Shown here one piece after another: positions 1 through 5,945 of a DNA stretch of 13,406 bases. Location: NCBI GenBank assembly GCA_910580155.1, contig CAJTWX010000046.1, positions 1 through 13,406 on the forward strand, in the 5' to 3' direction. The notes below the pieces were generated by a model. That model was not told where the DNA came from and searched no databases. It worked only from the letters and a program-made list of their open reading frames with translations. The translations under genes were made by a program, and so were the position numbers. Every line of letters starts with the position of its first letter. Position 1 is the first letter of the stretch. This stretch comes from an uncultured Alphaproteobacteria bacterium (lineage in GTDB: Bacteria; Pseudomonadota; Alphaproteobacteria; RF32; CAG-239).

Positions 1-365
1 CCAAACACAGCTAATACCGGCTTAATAACCAACATCGTCGCAACAGATACAATTGCCCCGAAAATTATACTTGTGTATATAAGCATAGAAAATATTTGAT
101 TAGCCATAAACCTGTCTTTTTCACCCAAGGTTTTGGCAATCAACGCACTCCCACCAGTTGAAAACATAAACCCGACCGCCGCCAAAATCATCAAAAACGG
201 AAACACGATATTAACCGCCGCAAACGGCGTTGCACCCACATAATTGGAAACAAACAACCCATCGACGATGCTGTATATGGATGTAAAAATCATCATCAAA
301 ATCGACGGCATCGTAAACCTCAACAACTTCGCAAACGTAAAATGTTCCGAAAGTTTAATCTCCAT
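1..365 (-). CDS. MATE-family efflux transporter, N-terminal part (cut by window edge)
   Basis: This is the beginning of a polytopic inner-membrane transporter; 121 codons are visible and the rest lies left of base 1. The start ATG at 365 is preceded by AGGTGA at a short spacing, with a second AGGAG further upstream. The translation begins MEIKLSEHFTFAKLL and continues with a proline-containing first helix and the segment SIYSIVDGLFVSNYVG, which resembles the first transmembrane helix and loop of MATE exporters of the MepA/DinF type (PS-x-L/I...Y-x-I-V-D-x-x-F-V-x). Further hydrophobic helices follow around residues 47-65 and 85-120. Known MATE proteins use Na+ or H+ gradients to export drugs or metabolites and are about 440-460 residues long. 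The substrate cannot be told from this fragment. It has its own promoter and lies downstream of the tRNA-Leu terminator, so it is transcribed separately from the tRNA. Confidence 0.82.
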   Translation of the reverse strand, partial: MEIKLSEHFTFAKLLRFTMPSILMMIFTSIYSIVDGLFVSNYVGATPFAAVNIVFPFLMILAAVGFMFSTGGSALIAKTLGEKDRFMANQIFSMLIYTSIIFGAIVSVATMLVIKPVLAVF

Positions 366-398
366 AATTCACCTGTCTAATATTACTCCTAAGCAAGC

Positions 399-426
399 AA
401 TATATCTCAAATAAAACAAAAGTCAA
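399..426 (-). promoter_or_regulatory. Predicted sigma70 promoter of the MATE transporter gene
   Basis: On the minus strand the -35 TTGACT (421-426) and the -10 TATATT (399-404) are separated by 16 bases. The expected transcription start is near 392, leaving a leader of about 25 bases that contains the Shine-Dalgarno. It is called from sequence resemblance only. Confidence 0.55.
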
Positions 427-462
427 AAAAATCAGACAAACAAAGTTTAATAACTCAAAAAC

Positions 463-488
463 AAAAAACGCCCCCAAAAGAGCGCCTT
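463..488 (-). terminator. Intrinsic terminator after tRNA-Leu
   Basis: Read on the minus strand, directly after the tRNA CCA end, the segment AAGGCGCTC pairs with GGGCGTTTT (nine pairs, three of them G-U) around a six-base loop, and the stem runs into a T stretch. It separates the tRNA from the MATE transporter gene. Confidence 0.6.
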
Positions 489-493
489 AAAAT

Positions 494-580
494 TGGTGCG
501 CCTGGCCAGACTCGAACTGGCACGCCCTTGCGGGCAACAGATTTTAAGTCTGCAGCGTCTACCTGTTCCGCCACAAGCGC
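494..580 (-). tRNA. tRNA-Leu (anticodon UAA)
   Basis: This 87-base gene reads 5'-GCGCTTG... and ends ...CAGGCGCACCA on the minus strand. The acceptor stem GCGCTTG/CAGGCGC pairs over seven positions with one T-G pair, and the 3' CCA is encoded. The anticodon stem-loop CAGACTTAAAATCTG gives anticodon TAA. A long variable arm (TTGCCCGCAAGGGCGT region) marks it as a class II tRNA, and GTTCGAGTC forms the T loop. It decodes UUA and, by wobble, UUG leucine codons. It is a single tRNA with its own promoter and terminator. Confidence 0.97.
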
Positions 581-598
581 TTATCACCAACAAAAATT

Positions 599-627
599 CT
601 TATACAAACAAAAAAATATAATTGCAA
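599..627 (-). promoter_or_regulatory. Predicted sigma70 promoter of tRNA-Leu
   Basis: The minus-strand -35 TTGCAA (622-627) and -10 TATAAG (599-604) have the optimal 17-base spacer. The predicted start near 592 lies about 12 bases before the mature tRNA 5' end, as expected for a tRNA precursor trimmed by RNase P. Confidence 0.65.
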
Positions 628-635
628 CATAAAAC

Positions 636-664
636 TTGTATTTTTTTTCATTTCCGAATAATGT
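636..664 (+). promoter_or_regulatory. Possible sigma70 promoter of pssA
   Basis: TTGTAT (636-641) and TAATGT (659-664) are 17 bases apart. Both boxes are imperfect, so the call is tentative. The predicted leader of roughly 85 bases contains the small inverted repeat CACAC-AGC-GTGTG (678-690), whose role is unknown. Confidence 0.38.
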
Positions 665-754
665 TTCCTTGTTTTGGCACACAGCGTGTGTCAGATTTAA
701 CATCCGTATGCGGCAGAAACAGCGTTTCGGCATACATTTTTGAAAGATATTTAT

Positions 755-1555
755 ATGAAACCTATAAACAAAAAGCTTAAAGCTACAAAAAACAAGCTTA
801 GCGAAGTTCCTTTTCGCAAGCTTATCCCCAACATTGTGACAATGTTGGCTCTTTGCTCAGGCATCACCTCTATTCGCTATTCTATGCAGGAAAACTGGGA
901 AAAAGCAGTGATTTTTATCTTTCTAGCCGCCCTTTTTGACGGCTTGGACGGCCGCGTTGCCAGAATGCTTAAAGCTTCGTCCAAATTCGGTGCTGAGCTT
1001 GATTCGTTAAGCGATTTCGTCAGTTTCGGCGTTGCACCGGCAATTCTGATGTTCCAGTGGTGCTTGTTTGACCTCCCGAAAATCGGCTGGTTTTTCTGCC
1101 TCCTGTTTTCAATGGGAATGGCTATGCGCCTCGCCCGTTTCAACACAATGTTGGAAGATGACACCGTTCCGCCGTACTGGTCACATTATTTCACCGGCGT
1201 TCCCGCTCCCGCTGCCGCCGCAATGGTTATAATGCCCCTTTTAATCAGCTTTGACTGCAAAGAGGCTTTGCCTTATATGCGCACACATCTGTTTTGCGGC
1301 GTGTGGATGTGCCTTGTGTCCTATCTTGAAACCAGCCGCATCCCGACAATCTCGCTCAAAAAAGCCAAGGTTCACCCCTCAATGATAGTCCCATTGTTGC
1401 TGGTAGTTGCCTTGCTTGCAAATTTCTTATTTACACAAACTTGGCTGACACTGGGCGTGTTGACCGGCTTATATGCTTTGTCGATTCCATACGGTATTAT
1501 CCGCTTTTTGCGTGATAAGCGCACTTATGAAAAAGAGCTGCAAAACGCCAATTAA
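755..1555 (+). CDS. pssA: CDP-diacylglycerol--serine O-phosphatidyltransferase (phosphatidylserine synthase)
   Basis: This integral membrane enzyme joins serine to CDP-diacylglycerol, giving phosphatidylserine, the precursor of phosphatidylethanolamine. The full CDP-alcohol phosphotransferase signature is present: D-x2-D-G-x2-A-R-x8-G-x3-D-x3-D, starting at residue 62 (DGLDGRVAR, then G79, D83, D87). Hydrophobic segments before and after the signature fit six to eight membrane helices, and RKLIPNIVTMLALCSG near the N-terminus is typical of the family. The product is 266 residues. I chose ATG 755 because GAAAGA lies seven bases upstream; an in-frame TTG at 740 would add five residues but has no ribosome-binding site. 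The decarboxylase gene psd, often adjacent in alphaproteobacteria, is not in the window. The gene is flanked by its own possible promoter and a terminator, so it is probably monocistronic. Function is confident; the exact start is less so. Confidence 0.94.
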   Translation: MKPINKKLKATKNKLSEVPFRKLIPNIVTMLALCSGITSIRYSMQENWEKAVIFIFLAALFDGLDGRVARMLKASSKFGAELDSLSDFVSFGVAPAILMFQWCLFDLPKIGWFFCLLFSMGMAMRLARFNTMLEDDTVPPYWSHYFTGVPAPAAAAMVIMPLLISFDCKEALPYMRTHLFCGVWMCLVSYLETSRIPTISLKKAKVHPSMIVPLLLVVALLANFLFTQTWLTLGVLTGLYALSIPYGIIRFLRDKRTYEKELQNAN

Positions 1556-1560
1556 CTGTA

Positions 1561-1582
1561 AGGGGAGGCAAAAACCTCCCCT
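1561..1582 (+). terminator. Hairpin terminator after pssA
   Basis: AGGGGAGG and CCTCCCCT form a perfect eight-pair stem around the loop CAAAAA, five bases after the pssA stop. The following ATTTAAAA is a poor T tract, so termination may be partial. Confidence 0.62.
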
Positions 1583-1595
1583 ATTTAAAAACTTC

Positions 1596-1623
1596 TTGCT
1601 TTTTAAAATAATCAGCGTATAAA
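1596..1623 (+). promoter_or_regulatory. Predicted promoter of the rplY-pth group
   Basis: TTGCTT (1596-1601) and TATAAA (1618-1623) are separated by 16 bases. The start would fall near 1630, just before the leader hairpin and short leader ORF described below. Confidence 0.5.
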
Positions 1624-1632
1624 AAACACACT

Positions 1633-1656
1633 AAACAGCACCCCTGGAGGCTGTTT
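1633..1656 (+). promoter_or_regulatory. Leader hairpin upstream of rplY
   Basis: AAACAGC (1633-1639) pairs with GCTGTTT (1650-1656) around a ten-base loop. The loop and the first base of the 3' arm hold GGAGG (1646-1650), the Shine-Dalgarno of a nine-codon leader ORF. The position at the very start of the predicted mRNA suggests control of translation, but no ligand or protein can be named. It could also be incidental. Confidence 0.35.
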
Positions 1657-1658
1657 GG

Positions 1659-1688
1659 ATGTTTAATTTAACAAATATAAAAGGATAA
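1659..1688 (+). CDS. Possible nine-codon leader peptide before rplY
   Basis: ATG at 1659 opens a frame encoding MFNLTNIKG, ending at TAA 1686-1688. It is preceded by GGAGG (1646-1650) at eight bases, a stronger ribosome-binding site than the AAGGA used by rplY. Its last codons run through that AAGGA site (1681-1685), and its stop lies four bases before the rplY ATG. A ribosome ending here would be placed to restart on rplY, which would couple the two. The peptide has no repeated codon that would suggest classical attenuation. It may not be translated at all. Confidence 0.35.
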   Translation: MFNLTNIKG

Positions 1689-1692
1689 AAAA

Positions 1693-1983
1693 ATGTCAGA
1701 AATTACATTTAACGCAAATTTGCGCGAAAATGCAGGTAAGGGGGCAGCTCGTGCGTGTCGTAGAGAAGGCCGTATTCCTGCAGTTATTTATGGTGGCAAA
1801 AAAGACGCTGTAAACATCAGTCTTCATCCGGTTGAGTTGGAAAAGGCTCTGGATTTGGCAGACTTCTACAAATCTGTTATCACCGTTTCCGTAAACGGCA
1901 AAAACGAAAAAGTAATCTGCAAAGACGTTCAGTTCCATCCGGTATCTGATATGCCGATTCACGTCGACTTCTTACGCAAATAA
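1693..1983 (+). CDS. rplY: Large ribosomal subunit protein bL25, single-domain form
   Basis: bL25 binds 5S rRNA in the central protuberance of the 50S subunit. The 96-residue product starts with the family pattern LRENAGKGAARACRREG (residues 10-26), followed by RIPAVIYGG, and ends with FHPVSDMPIHVDFLRK, which covers the L25 5S-binding fold. Many bacteria, including most alphaproteobacteria as far as I know, carry a longer form (about 200 residues, Ctc/TL5 type) with a second beta domain after HVDFLR. Here the stop falls exactly at that domain border, as in the short E. coli protein. AAGGA is seven bases before the ATG. pth follows after nine bases with its own GAGG, so the two are surely co-transcribed. 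Confidence 0.93.
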   Translation: MSEITFNANLRENAGKGAARACRREGRIPAVIYGGKKDAVNISLHPVELEKALDLADFYKSVITVSVNGKNEKVICKDVQFHPVSDMPIHVDFLRK

Positions 1984-1992
1984 GAGGGGCAG

Positions 1993-2565
1993 ATGTTTCT
2001 AGTGGCAGGACTTGGAAATCCCGGAGAGGAATATGCAAAAACCCGCCACAACATTGGTTTTATGGCGGCAGATAAAATACATAGCTACTATAATTTTACT
2101 CCGTTTAAGACCAAGTTTGAGGGCTTGCTCGCCGAAGGCATAATTGATGGCGAAAAAGTTTTGCTCCTCAAGCCGCAAACATATATGAATCTTTCCGGCA
2201 ATTCCCTTGACAAAGTTGCCGGCTTTTATAAGATTCCATCGCAAAACATTATTGTCATCCACGATGACAAAGACCTCGCATTAGGCAAGCTCAAAGCCAA
2301 AATCGGCGGTTCTGCCGGCGGACACAACGGCTTAAAAAATATTGACTCACACATAGGCACTGATTACAATCGTATACGAATCGGCGTCGGCTCACCTAAA
2401 GAACACCACACAGACACCGTAAGTTTTGTACTTTCCCGATTCTCCAAAGCCGAAATAGAGATTTTAGAAGAAAGGCTGGATTTTATTGCTGCTACAATCA
2501 ACGAACTAATCAAAAAAGGCATCGCGCAATATTCTAACCTTATCGGTATGCACAATCAAAATTAG
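1993..2565 (+). CDS. pth: Peptidyl-tRNA hydrolase
   Basis: The enzyme cleaves the ester bond of peptidyl-tRNAs that drop off ribosomes, recycling tRNA in the cytosol. The 190-residue length is typical of bacterial Pth. Visible motifs are GLGNPGEEYAKTRHNIG (residues 6-22, catalytic His19), KPQTYMNLSG (60-69, substrate-binding Asn), HDDKDLALGK (90-99, with Asp91 matching the aspartate that assists the catalytic His) and GGSAGGHNGLKNI (105-117, His111). The lysine in HDDKDL replaces the usual leucine and is a mild variation. A GAGGGG ribosome-binding site lies between the rplY stop and this ATG. The rplY-pth order is conserved widely. The gene ends at TAG 2563-2565, and the next ORF is in the same frame. 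Confidence 0.96.
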   Translation: MFLVAGLGNPGEEYAKTRHNIGFMAADKIHSYYNFTPFKTKFEGLLAEGIIDGEKVLLLKPQTYMNLSGNSLDKVAGFYKIPSQNIIVIHDDKDLALGKLKAKIGGSAGGHNGLKNIDSHIGTDYNRIRIGVGSPKEHHTDTVSFVLSRFSKAEIEILEERLDFIAATINELIKKGIAQYSNLIGMHNQN

Positions 2566-2607
2566 ACCAATCAGAAAATTATTGTTAAATCATTAAACTT
2601 AATCATT

Positions 2608-3060
2608 ATGAAGGTACGAGAAATATGGGATATTTTATTAGACATCCTTTATAGCGCTTTCGGGTTTAATATCAACGGACCTATAATAGACTCAGAAGAA
2701 GAAAGAGGATTGAGCTATCTCACTCCCCGAGCTTGGCGTATCTACAGCATTCTAAATACTGTAGATGTGCACAAACCAAAATCAAACCGAAGTTTTATGA
2801 AAAACGTGCGTCATATGCACAAATACCAGTTTGCACTAAGTTTCATAAACAATTACGGACACGTTACTAAAGCCTATGCTGAAGAAATGGTCGCAAAAAA
2901 GCTCATCACGCCACAGATTGAAGAAATATATATCAGACAGAAATATAATCGTAATCTGATATATTACATCAACGACGCCGGACACAAATGGAGTCCGCAA
3001 GCTAAAAAGCTGATAAAAAAACTCCATCCAATAGCGTACAAAAGCTTCTTTAAAAAGTAA
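2608..3060 (+). CDS. Hypothetical 150-residue basic protein between pth and ychF
   Basis: I do not recognise this protein. It is basic, with a short hydrophobic stretch near the N-terminus (WDILLDILYSAFGF, residues 7-20), an acidic patch (DSEEER), a central region rich in His, Lys and aromatic residues, and a lysine-rich C-terminus (AKKLIKKLH...SFFKK). No signal peptide, cysteine cluster or nucleotide-binding motif is visible. Its reality is supported by length, consistent coding texture and a strong terminator seven bases after its stop. It starts 42 bases after pth. No Shine-Dalgarno precedes the ATG; the upstream bases are AT-rich with a direct repeat AATCATTA (2588-2595 and 2601-2608). 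The frame is continuous with pth across a single TAG and 14 sense codons. It is probably co-transcribed with rplY-pth. How it is initiated is unclear, and it could be a lineage-specific accessory gene. Confidence 0.68.
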   Translation: MKVREIWDILLDILYSAFGFNINGPIIDSEEERGLSYLTPRAWRIYSILNTVDVHKPKSNRSFMKNVRHMHKYQFALSFINNYGHVTKAYAEEMVAKKLITPQIEEIYIRQKYNRNLIYYINDAGHKWSPQAKKLIKKLHPIAYKSFFKK

Positions 3061-3066
3061 TCCCCC

Positions 3067-3097
3067 AAGAGCGCTGACTTATGTCAACGCTCTTTTT
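3067..3097 (+). terminator. Strong intrinsic terminator closing the rplY-pth group
   Basis: AAGAGCG pairs with CGCTCTT, and after one C-A mismatch TGAC pairs with GTCA around the loop TTAT. The stem runs directly into TTT and further T-rich sequence. It isolates ychF from the upstream group. Confidence 0.85.
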
Positions 3098-3111
3098 GTT
3101 GCATTTTTCTG

Positions 3112-3140
3112 TTGCAAAACAAACATATCTCTAGTATAAC
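3112..3140 (+). promoter_or_regulatory. Predicted sigma70 promoter of ychF
   Basis: TTGCAA (3112-3117) and TATAAC (3135-3140) are 17 bases apart, between the preceding terminator and ychF. The expected start near 3147 gives a leader of about 30 bases with a good Shine-Dalgarno. Confidence 0.65.
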
Positions 3141-3176
3141 CGCCACATAACAAATAATTCTTAAAGGAGCAGTCAA

Positions 3177-4289
3177 ATGGGATTTAATTGTGGCATTGTT
3201 GGTCTTCCGAACGTTGGCAAATCCACACTTTTTAACGCTTTAACCCAAACCATCGCCGCACAGGCAGCAAATTTTCCGTTCTGCACGATTGAGCCGAATA
3301 CCGGACGTGTTGCCGTGCCGGATAAACGTTTGCAGGAGCTCGCCGATATTGTCCATCCCAAAAACATTGTTCCGACACAACTGGAGTTTGTAGACATCGC
3401 AGGTTTGGTAAAAGGCGCGTCCAAAGGCGAGGGCTTGGGCAACCAGTTTCTTGCCAACATCCGCGAAACCGATGCCATAATTCACGTTCTCCGCTGCTTT
3501 GAGGACGGCAATATCACCCACGTTGAAGGCTCTGTAGACCCGATTCGCGATGCGGAAATCGTAGAAACCGAACTGATGATAGCTGACCTCGAATCCCTCG
3601 AAAAACGCTTTGAACAAACCAAAAAGAAAGCCCAAACCGGCGGCGACAAAGAATCAGCCGTCCGCGCCCGCGTAATGGAACCGATAATCAACGCCTTGCG
3701 CGAGGGCAAACCTGCCCGCACTGCCGCTCCGTCCGAAGCAGACAAAGACGCGTATAAGCAATACCAGATGATGCAGCTTTTAACATCCAAACCGGTTTTA
3801 TATGTTTGCAACGTAGACGAAGAAAGCGCTGCGACCGGCAACGAATTTTCCAAACGCGTGTTTGAAAAAGCCGCAAAAGAAAACGCCAAAGCTGTCATTA
3901 TTTCCGCCGCTATCGAGTCCGAAGTTGCCCAGCTTGACAGCGAAGAAGAAAAACAAGAATTCCTTTCCGCATTAGGGCTTGAAGAAACCGGTCTTACCAA
4001 AATCATTAAAGCCGGATATTCCCTTTTGGGACTTGAAACCTATTTCACTGCCGGACCGAAAGAAGTACGTGCGTGGACATTCCTTAAAGGCTCAAAAGCC
4101 CCACAATGTGCCGGTATTATTCACTCTGATTTTGAACGTGGTTTCATCCGTGCCGAAACCATCGCTTACGATGACTACATCAAATATAACGGCGAGCAAG
4201 GCTGCAAAGAAGCCGGCAAGATGCGTTCTGAAGGCAAAGAATATGTCGTTAAAGACGGCGACTTGCTAAACTTCTTATTCAATGTCTAA
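3177..4289 (+). CDS. ychF: Ribosome-associated, redox-sensitive ATPase YchF (OLA1 family)
   Basis: YchF is an Obg-family P-loop protein that binds ribosomes and hydrolyses ATP rather than GTP; in E. coli it is a negative factor in the oxidative stress response. Visible here are the G1 loop GLPNVGKST (residues 9-17), the G3 motif DIAG (73-76) and NVDE (212-215) in place of the NKxD of true GTPases, which is the hallmark of the ATP-preferring branch. The middle is a coiled-coil insertion rich in Lys, Glu and Gln (about 135-200). The C-terminal TGS domain contains FTAGPKEVRAWTF (290-302) and DFERGFIRAE (318-327). Cys36, in NFPFCTIEPN, matches the conserved cysteine linked to redox control of E. 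coli YchF. Length is 370, against about 363 in E. coli. AAAGGAG precedes the ATG at about seven bases. It follows pth, as in many proteobacteria. Confidence 0.97.
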   Translation: MGFNCGIVGLPNVGKSTLFNALTQTIAAQAANFPFCTIEPNTGRVAVPDKRLQELADIVHPKNIVPTQLEFVDIAGLVKGASKGEGLGNQFLANIRETDAIIHVLRCFEDGNITHVEGSVDPIRDAEIVETELMIADLESLEKRFEQTKKKAQTGGDKESAVRARVMEPIINALREGKPARTAAPSEADKDAYKQYQMMQLLTSKPVLYVCNVDEESAATGNEFSKRVFEKAAKENAKAVIISAAIESEVAQLDSEEEKQEFLSALGLEETGLTKIIKAGYSLLGLETYFTAGPKEVRAWTFLKGSKAPQCAGIIHSDFERGFIRAETIAYDDYIKYNGEQGCKEAGKMRSEGKEYVVKDGDLLNFLFNV

Positions 4290-4315
4290 AAAAAGGCGGG
4301 TTCTCCCGCCTTTTT
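4290..4315. terminator. Bidirectional terminator between ychF and trxB
   Basis: AAAAAGGCGGG and CCCGCCTTTTT form an eleven-pair stem around the tetraloop TTCT. The A and T runs on either side give a T tract in both directions, so it can end ychF from the left and the trxB operon from the right. It lies directly after the ychF stop and five bases from the trxB stop. Confidence 0.9.
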
Positions 4316-4320
4316 ATTGC

Positions 4321-5256
4321 TTATTCAACATCCAGATACTCAATCGCATCCATCGCCGCTTTCGCCCCACTGCCGGCGGAAATAATTGCCTGCTTATATT
4401 TCGGGTCTTTCACGTCACCCGCCGCAAACACACCCTCAATATCCGTCTGCGAACAGTTTTCGTGCGTCACGATATAGCCTTTGCTGTCTAAAATCAAATT
4501 ACCTTTAAAGATTTCCGTATTCGGCTGGTGTCCGACTGCCACAAAAATCCCGTCAACCGGCAAAACCTTTGTCGCATCGCTTTCCACATTGCGGATTTTA
4601 AGCCCTGTTACCTTACGCGGCTCGTCCTCACCTAAAATCTCTTCAACCACGCTGTCCCATTCAATAGTAATCTTGCGGTTATTAAAGATTTTATCTTGCA
4701 AAATCTTATCTGCCCGCAACTGATGGCGTCTGTGTACCAAAATTACCTTATCTGCAAGCGTTGCCAGATACAAAGCTTCCGCAGCAGCCGAATTACCACC
4801 ACCGATAACAGCAACCGTCCGCCCACGATAAAAGAATCCGTCACACGTAGCACAAGCCGACACACCATAGCCCAGATATTTCTTTTCCGATTCGATATTA
4901 AGCCACTTTGCCGAAGAACCTGTTGCCACAATCACCGCACGGGCTTTATAAGAGTGTCCGTTTTCCGAGCTGCAAACAAACGGGCGATGTGCAAAATCAA
5001 CCTCGACAATATGATCGTTTACCATCTGCACGCCCAGTTTCAAAGCCTGCTGTTTCATCTTGTCCATCAACTCATAACCGCTGATTTCTTCAAACCCGGG
5101 GTAATTTTCAATACTGTTGGTCATTGTCAGCTGTCCGCCTTCCTGATTACCGGCAACAATCATTGTATTTAAGCCGGCACGCGCCGCATAAATTCCCGCT
5201 GTATACCCTGCAGGGCCGGACCCCAAAATTAACAAATCAACCGTATATAGTGCCAT
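4321..5256 (-). CDS. trxB: Thioredoxin reductase (NADPH, FAD)
   Basis: The enzyme passes electrons from NADPH through FAD and a cysteine pair to thioredoxin in the cytosol. The 311-residue protein has the FAD-binding GSGPAGYTAGIYAARAG (residues 12-28), the redox pair Cys135-Ala-Thr-Cys138 followed by DGFFYRG, the NADPH-binding GGGNSAAAEAL (152-162), HRR with Arg181 (175-181) for the NADPH 2'-phosphate, and the C-terminal FAD motif EGVFAAGDV (274-282). All catalytic features of the low-molecular-weight bacterial type are present. AGGAG (5263-5267) overlaps the stop of the upstream TPR-like gene, which ends ten bases before this ATG, so the two are translationally linked. It is the last gene of the minus-strand block and stops at the shared terminator. 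Confidence 0.96.
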   Translation of the reverse strand: MALYTVDLLILGSGPAGYTAGIYAARAGLNTMIVAGNQEGGQLTMTNSIENYPGFEEISGYELMDKMKQQALKLGVQMVNDHIVEVDFAHRPFVCSSENGHSYKARAVIVATGSSAKWLNIESEKKYLGYGVSACATCDGFFYRGRTVAVIGGGNSAAAEALYLATLADKVILVHRRHQLRADKILQDKIFNNRKITIEWDSVVEEILGEDEPRKVTGLKIRNVESDATKVLPVDGIFVAVGHQPNTEIFKGNLILDSKGYIVTHENCSQTDIEGVFAAGDVKDPKYKQAIISAGSGAKAAMDAIEYLDVE

Positions 5257-5265
5257 AATGCTCTC

Positions 5266-5931
5266 CTAGTTTAATAGTTTCAAAGTACTTTCGCGCAACC
5301 TTTTAATACGGGTTGCCTTTTCTTTTTCTCCCTGCAATTCATAAATTGCTAAAAGCTGGCTGCTGATATTAAGAGTGTCCTGATATTTCGCATAAAAGTT
5401 TTCGTCCTGTCCCATAACACCATCTAAAGCTTTTTCCAAAAATCTGGCTTTGACTTGCGGCAGTTCTGCATTCTCCGCCAACAGCATATATGCAGCAAAC
5501 TTCCCGTCAAAATCGTGATTTTCCGCCCAGGTTTCCTCAACCTTAACCAGCGCATCCTCATCATTAACATAGTAATAAATATCTTTCAGCGCCAACAACA
5601 CCCGATTTTTCTCTTCTGTTGTACGGGCATATGTTAATGCTTGATTATAATACTCGGCTGCCAAAAAATATCTAGTATTATCTTGATTTTGTAAACCGCC
5701 TTCATAGTAAATATCACCAAGTTTGACATACGTCCAAAACAAAACAGATGAAACATTTGGCGTATACGTTTCATTATGCTGCAAAAATTTCATAAAAAAT
5801 CGTAAAATCGCACTATATTGCACAATTTTTGCATCGTCATTTAAAAATGTTTCCCGTTCCTGCACCATTTTGTATAAGTGTAAAAAACGGTTTTCTACGC
5901 TTGTTTCGGTAGTCACAGCCGTTTTTAACAT
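5266..5931 (-). CDS. TPR-like helical repeat protein of unknown function
   Basis: I cannot assign this 221-residue protein to a named family. It is predicted to be all helical and soluble. Residues 67-102 follow the tetratricopeptide pattern (W-x3-LG-x2-Y ... AAEYYNQALTYA), and helices at about 108-122, 143-157, 160-172 and 189-216 look like further degenerate repeats (LENAELPQVKARFLEKAL-like and LLAIYELQGEKEKATRI). No signal peptide, membrane helix or cysteine is visible. TPR arrays normally act as protein-binding scaffolds. GGAG lies seven bases before the start, and the gene is packed between the cysteine-rich gene (14 bases upstream) and trxB (nine bases downstream). This makes an operon of three in which a link to thiol or metal chemistry is possible but not shown. 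Confidence 0.8.
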   Translation of the reverse strand: MLKTAVTTETSVENRFLHLYKMVQERETFLNDDAKIVQYSAILRFFMKFLQHNETYTPNVSSVLFWTYVKLGDIYYEGGLQNQDNTRYFLAAEYYNQALTYARTTEEKNRVLLALKDIYYYVNDEDALVKVEETWAENHDFDGKFAAYMLLAENAELPQVKARFLEKALDGVMGQDENFYAKYQDTLNISSQLLAIYELQGEKEKATRIKRLRESTLKLLN

Positions 5932-5945
5932 TTTTGTTCTCCAAA

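Noticed and set aside
708..743. Eleven-codon ORF (MRQKQRFGIHF) in the pssA leader
   Set aside because: No ribosome-binding site precedes it and nothing ties it to pssA regulation; likely chance.
740..754. TTG at 740 as pssA start
   Set aside because: It has no Shine-Dalgarno, while ATG 755 has GAAAGA seven bases upstream.
2563..2565. TAG as a reassigned sense codon
   Set aside because: TAG also ends the rluC and TPR-like genes at sensible places, so general reassignment is unlikely.
3240..3635. Open frames on the minus strand across ychF (also 3173-3478 and 3482-4006)
   Set aside because: They are shadows of the well-supported ychF gene and encode no recognisable protein.
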